Below are positions 16,243 to 17,379 of a stretch of 17,379 nt of DNA, in pieces. Under the pieces are notes generated by a model. That model saw nothing but the letters and a program-made list of their open reading frames with translations. It had not been told where the DNA came from and made no database searches. Made by a program: the position numbers and the translations under genes. The stretch is from Deltaproteobacteria bacterium. GTDB lineage: Bacteria; SAR324; NAC60-12. Position 1 is the stretch's first letter; each line of letters opens with the position of its first letter. The stretch lies in the NCBI GenBank assembly GCA_002716165.1, contig PAZT01000007.1:25060-42438 (forward strand), in the 5' to 3' direction.

Positions 16243-17379
16243 ATGGTATCCGTCAGAAAAAAAGAAATATCCAAAAAAGATAAAAACTTGATTGCCGAAT
16301 TGGACCAGCAGATTCGAAGTTATGTCGAAGAATACGGGACTATCAGAGATTCAGAGCTCCTAAATCAGGCTATTTCTGACATCAAAAAACATCATGAAAA
16401 TCAAACAAGAAAGTCAGGTCAACCTGTAATAATTCATCCTCTTAGAGTTGCAAATTATATTTGCCGGGCTGGATTGGATGCTCCTACAGTTGTTGCTGCA
16501 CTCCTGCATGATATTATCGAAGACACTAAAATTACCCATAAGGATATTCAAAAGAGGTATGGGAACTGGTACGCAGATATTGTCAAGGGGCTTACTAAAA
16601 TCAAAAAAAATGAAAGATCAAAAATTGAGGCAGGAAACAACATTGATGCAACTTATCAGCGTATGTTGAAGACAATGGCTCAGGATGTTCGTGCCTTGAT
16701 AATTAAGCTATTTGACAGGCTTGACAATATGAGAGACATGGAATTTATGCCTCGCGAAAAACAGAGGAGAATTAGTCTGGAAACGCTAAATGTTTATGTC
16801 CCTATAGCAGAGCGTTTAGGGCTTGCTCAAATCTGCCAAGAACATACTGAACTTTGTTTCAAGATTCTTTACCCGAAGAGATATCAAAAAATCCTGAAAG
16901 AGATTGATGAATTAAAACAGGCAAGAATTTCATCAATTCATGCAATGCAGAATTCTTTACATAAAACTCTAGAAAATCAGAATTTAGAGTTCAATCTTGT
17001 AGAACCACTTTTTGTACATCCTTCAACACAAATTAAGGAGCTAGATCCAATTGATCATGTGTTGGAAGGGTTTAGAGTTGTTGTTAAAAACGGTATGGCA
17101 TGCTTTAACGCATTGGGGATTATACATACAAATTATAACGTTATACCTCTTAAAATCAGAGATTATATAAGTAACCCTCAATGGAATGGTTACGAGGGAT
17201 TGCAGACTGAGATAAGAATTGAAGGAGAGCAAACGCGTTTAGAAATTGTCTCAGACGAAATGTTGAAAAAAAATCAGTTTGGAATAATTGCTCGCTGGCA
17301 GGGTAATCCAGCTGAAATTGCAGACTATTATCAACTTTACCTAAGCCAACTAGATCACATGGCTGGAGATAAAGATGTC
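16243..17379 (+). CDS. RelA/SpoT homologue, hydrolase-biased (3' end cut off by window)
   Basis: Controls the alarmone (p)ppGpp. The open frame runs from the ATG at 16243 (AAAAGGAAT ribosome site just before) to the window end, 379 codons without a stop. The HD hydrolase domain is well kept: KSGQPVIIHP (His65), LLHDIIED (His89, Asp90, Glu93, Asp94), and FDRLDNMRD with Asp158 and Asn162. In that last motif the common His of DRLHNMR is Asp161. PIAERLGL follows. The synthetase region is recognisable (EGFRVVV, FNALGIIHTNYNVIP, DYISNPQWNGYEGLQTE) but key positions differ. PKPNGY reads PQWNGY (Lys to Gln313), SLHT reads GLQT (His to Gln321), and the EVQIRT-like motif reads EIVSDE. I infer a mainly or only hydrolytic enzyme. 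The TGS/ACT regulatory part would be beyond the window. Confidence 0.88.
   Translation, partial: MVSVRKKEISKKDKNLIAELDQQIRSYVEEYGTIRDSELLNQAISDIKKHHENQTRKSGQPVIIHPLRVANYICRAGLDAPTVVAALLHDIIEDTKITHKDIQKRYGNWYADIVKGLTKIKKNERSKIEAGNNIDATYQRMLKTMAQDVRALIIKLFDRLDNMRDMEFMPREKQRRISLETLNVYVPIAERLGLAQICQEHTELCFKILYPKRYQKILKEIDELKQARISSIHAMQNSLHKTLENQNLEFNLVEPLFVHPSTQIKELDPIDHVLEGFRVVVKNGMACFNALGIIHTNYNVIPLKIRDYISNPQWNGYEGLQTEIRIEGEQTRLEIVSDEMLKKNQFGIIARWQGNPAEIADYYQLYLSQLDHMAGDKDV

Noticed and set aside
16448..16669. 73-codon frame inside the RelA/SpoT gene
   Set aside because: It is a second frame across the HD domain; the main frame encodes HDIIED and continues to the window edge.

Overview
This AT-rich window comes from a Gram-negative bacterium. 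The evidence is lipoprotein and Sec signal peptides, a protein ending like an outer-membrane beta-barrel, HflC, flagellar C-ring proteins and glutathione synthesis. The low GC, sparse Shine-Dalgarno sequences and plant/alphaproteobacterial-type glutamate-cysteine ligase would fit a marine proteobacterium or deltaproteobacterial relative (SAR324-like is a guess). No gene here fixes the taxonomy. I see no tRNA, rRNA, insertion sequence or CRISPR array.

Layout. 1-681: 3' end of hflC (membrane protease regulator). 873-2204: folC. 2254-2945 (minus): a decayed class I glutamine amidotransferase with three separate lesions. 3054-5807 (minus): two adjacent envelope beta-propeller proteins. Their first ~52 residues align without gaps, but one has lost the lipobox cysteine. 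6143-6895 (minus): a dolichol/phytol-kinase-like membrane protein. 7008-7946 (minus): a secreted, probably outer-membrane protein. 8026-8628 (minus): a HAD phosphatase. 9019-11064 (plus): a site-2-protease-like M50 protein followed by glutamate-cysteine ligase. 11061-13361 (minus): a FliN-then-FliM pair. The FliN carries a ~330-residue acidic extension, and the FliM lacks the usual N-terminal CheY-binding motif. 13754-17379 (plus), divergent from that pair: a cytoplasmic TPR protein, a single-pass membrane protein and the first 379 codons of a RelA/SpoT homologue, closely spaced as an operon.

Most genes are housekeeping or envelope functions in short transcription units. The most unusual part is 11061-17379. 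Two atypical C-ring proteins, separated from any other flagellar gene visible here, face a TPR/membrane-protein/(p)ppGpp-hydrolase operon across a 392-bp divergent intergenic region. The RelA/SpoT homologue keeps its HD hydrolase residues, but several synthetase positions are replaced, so it is probably a hydrolase-biased enzyme. Whether the two divergent units cooperate is inference.
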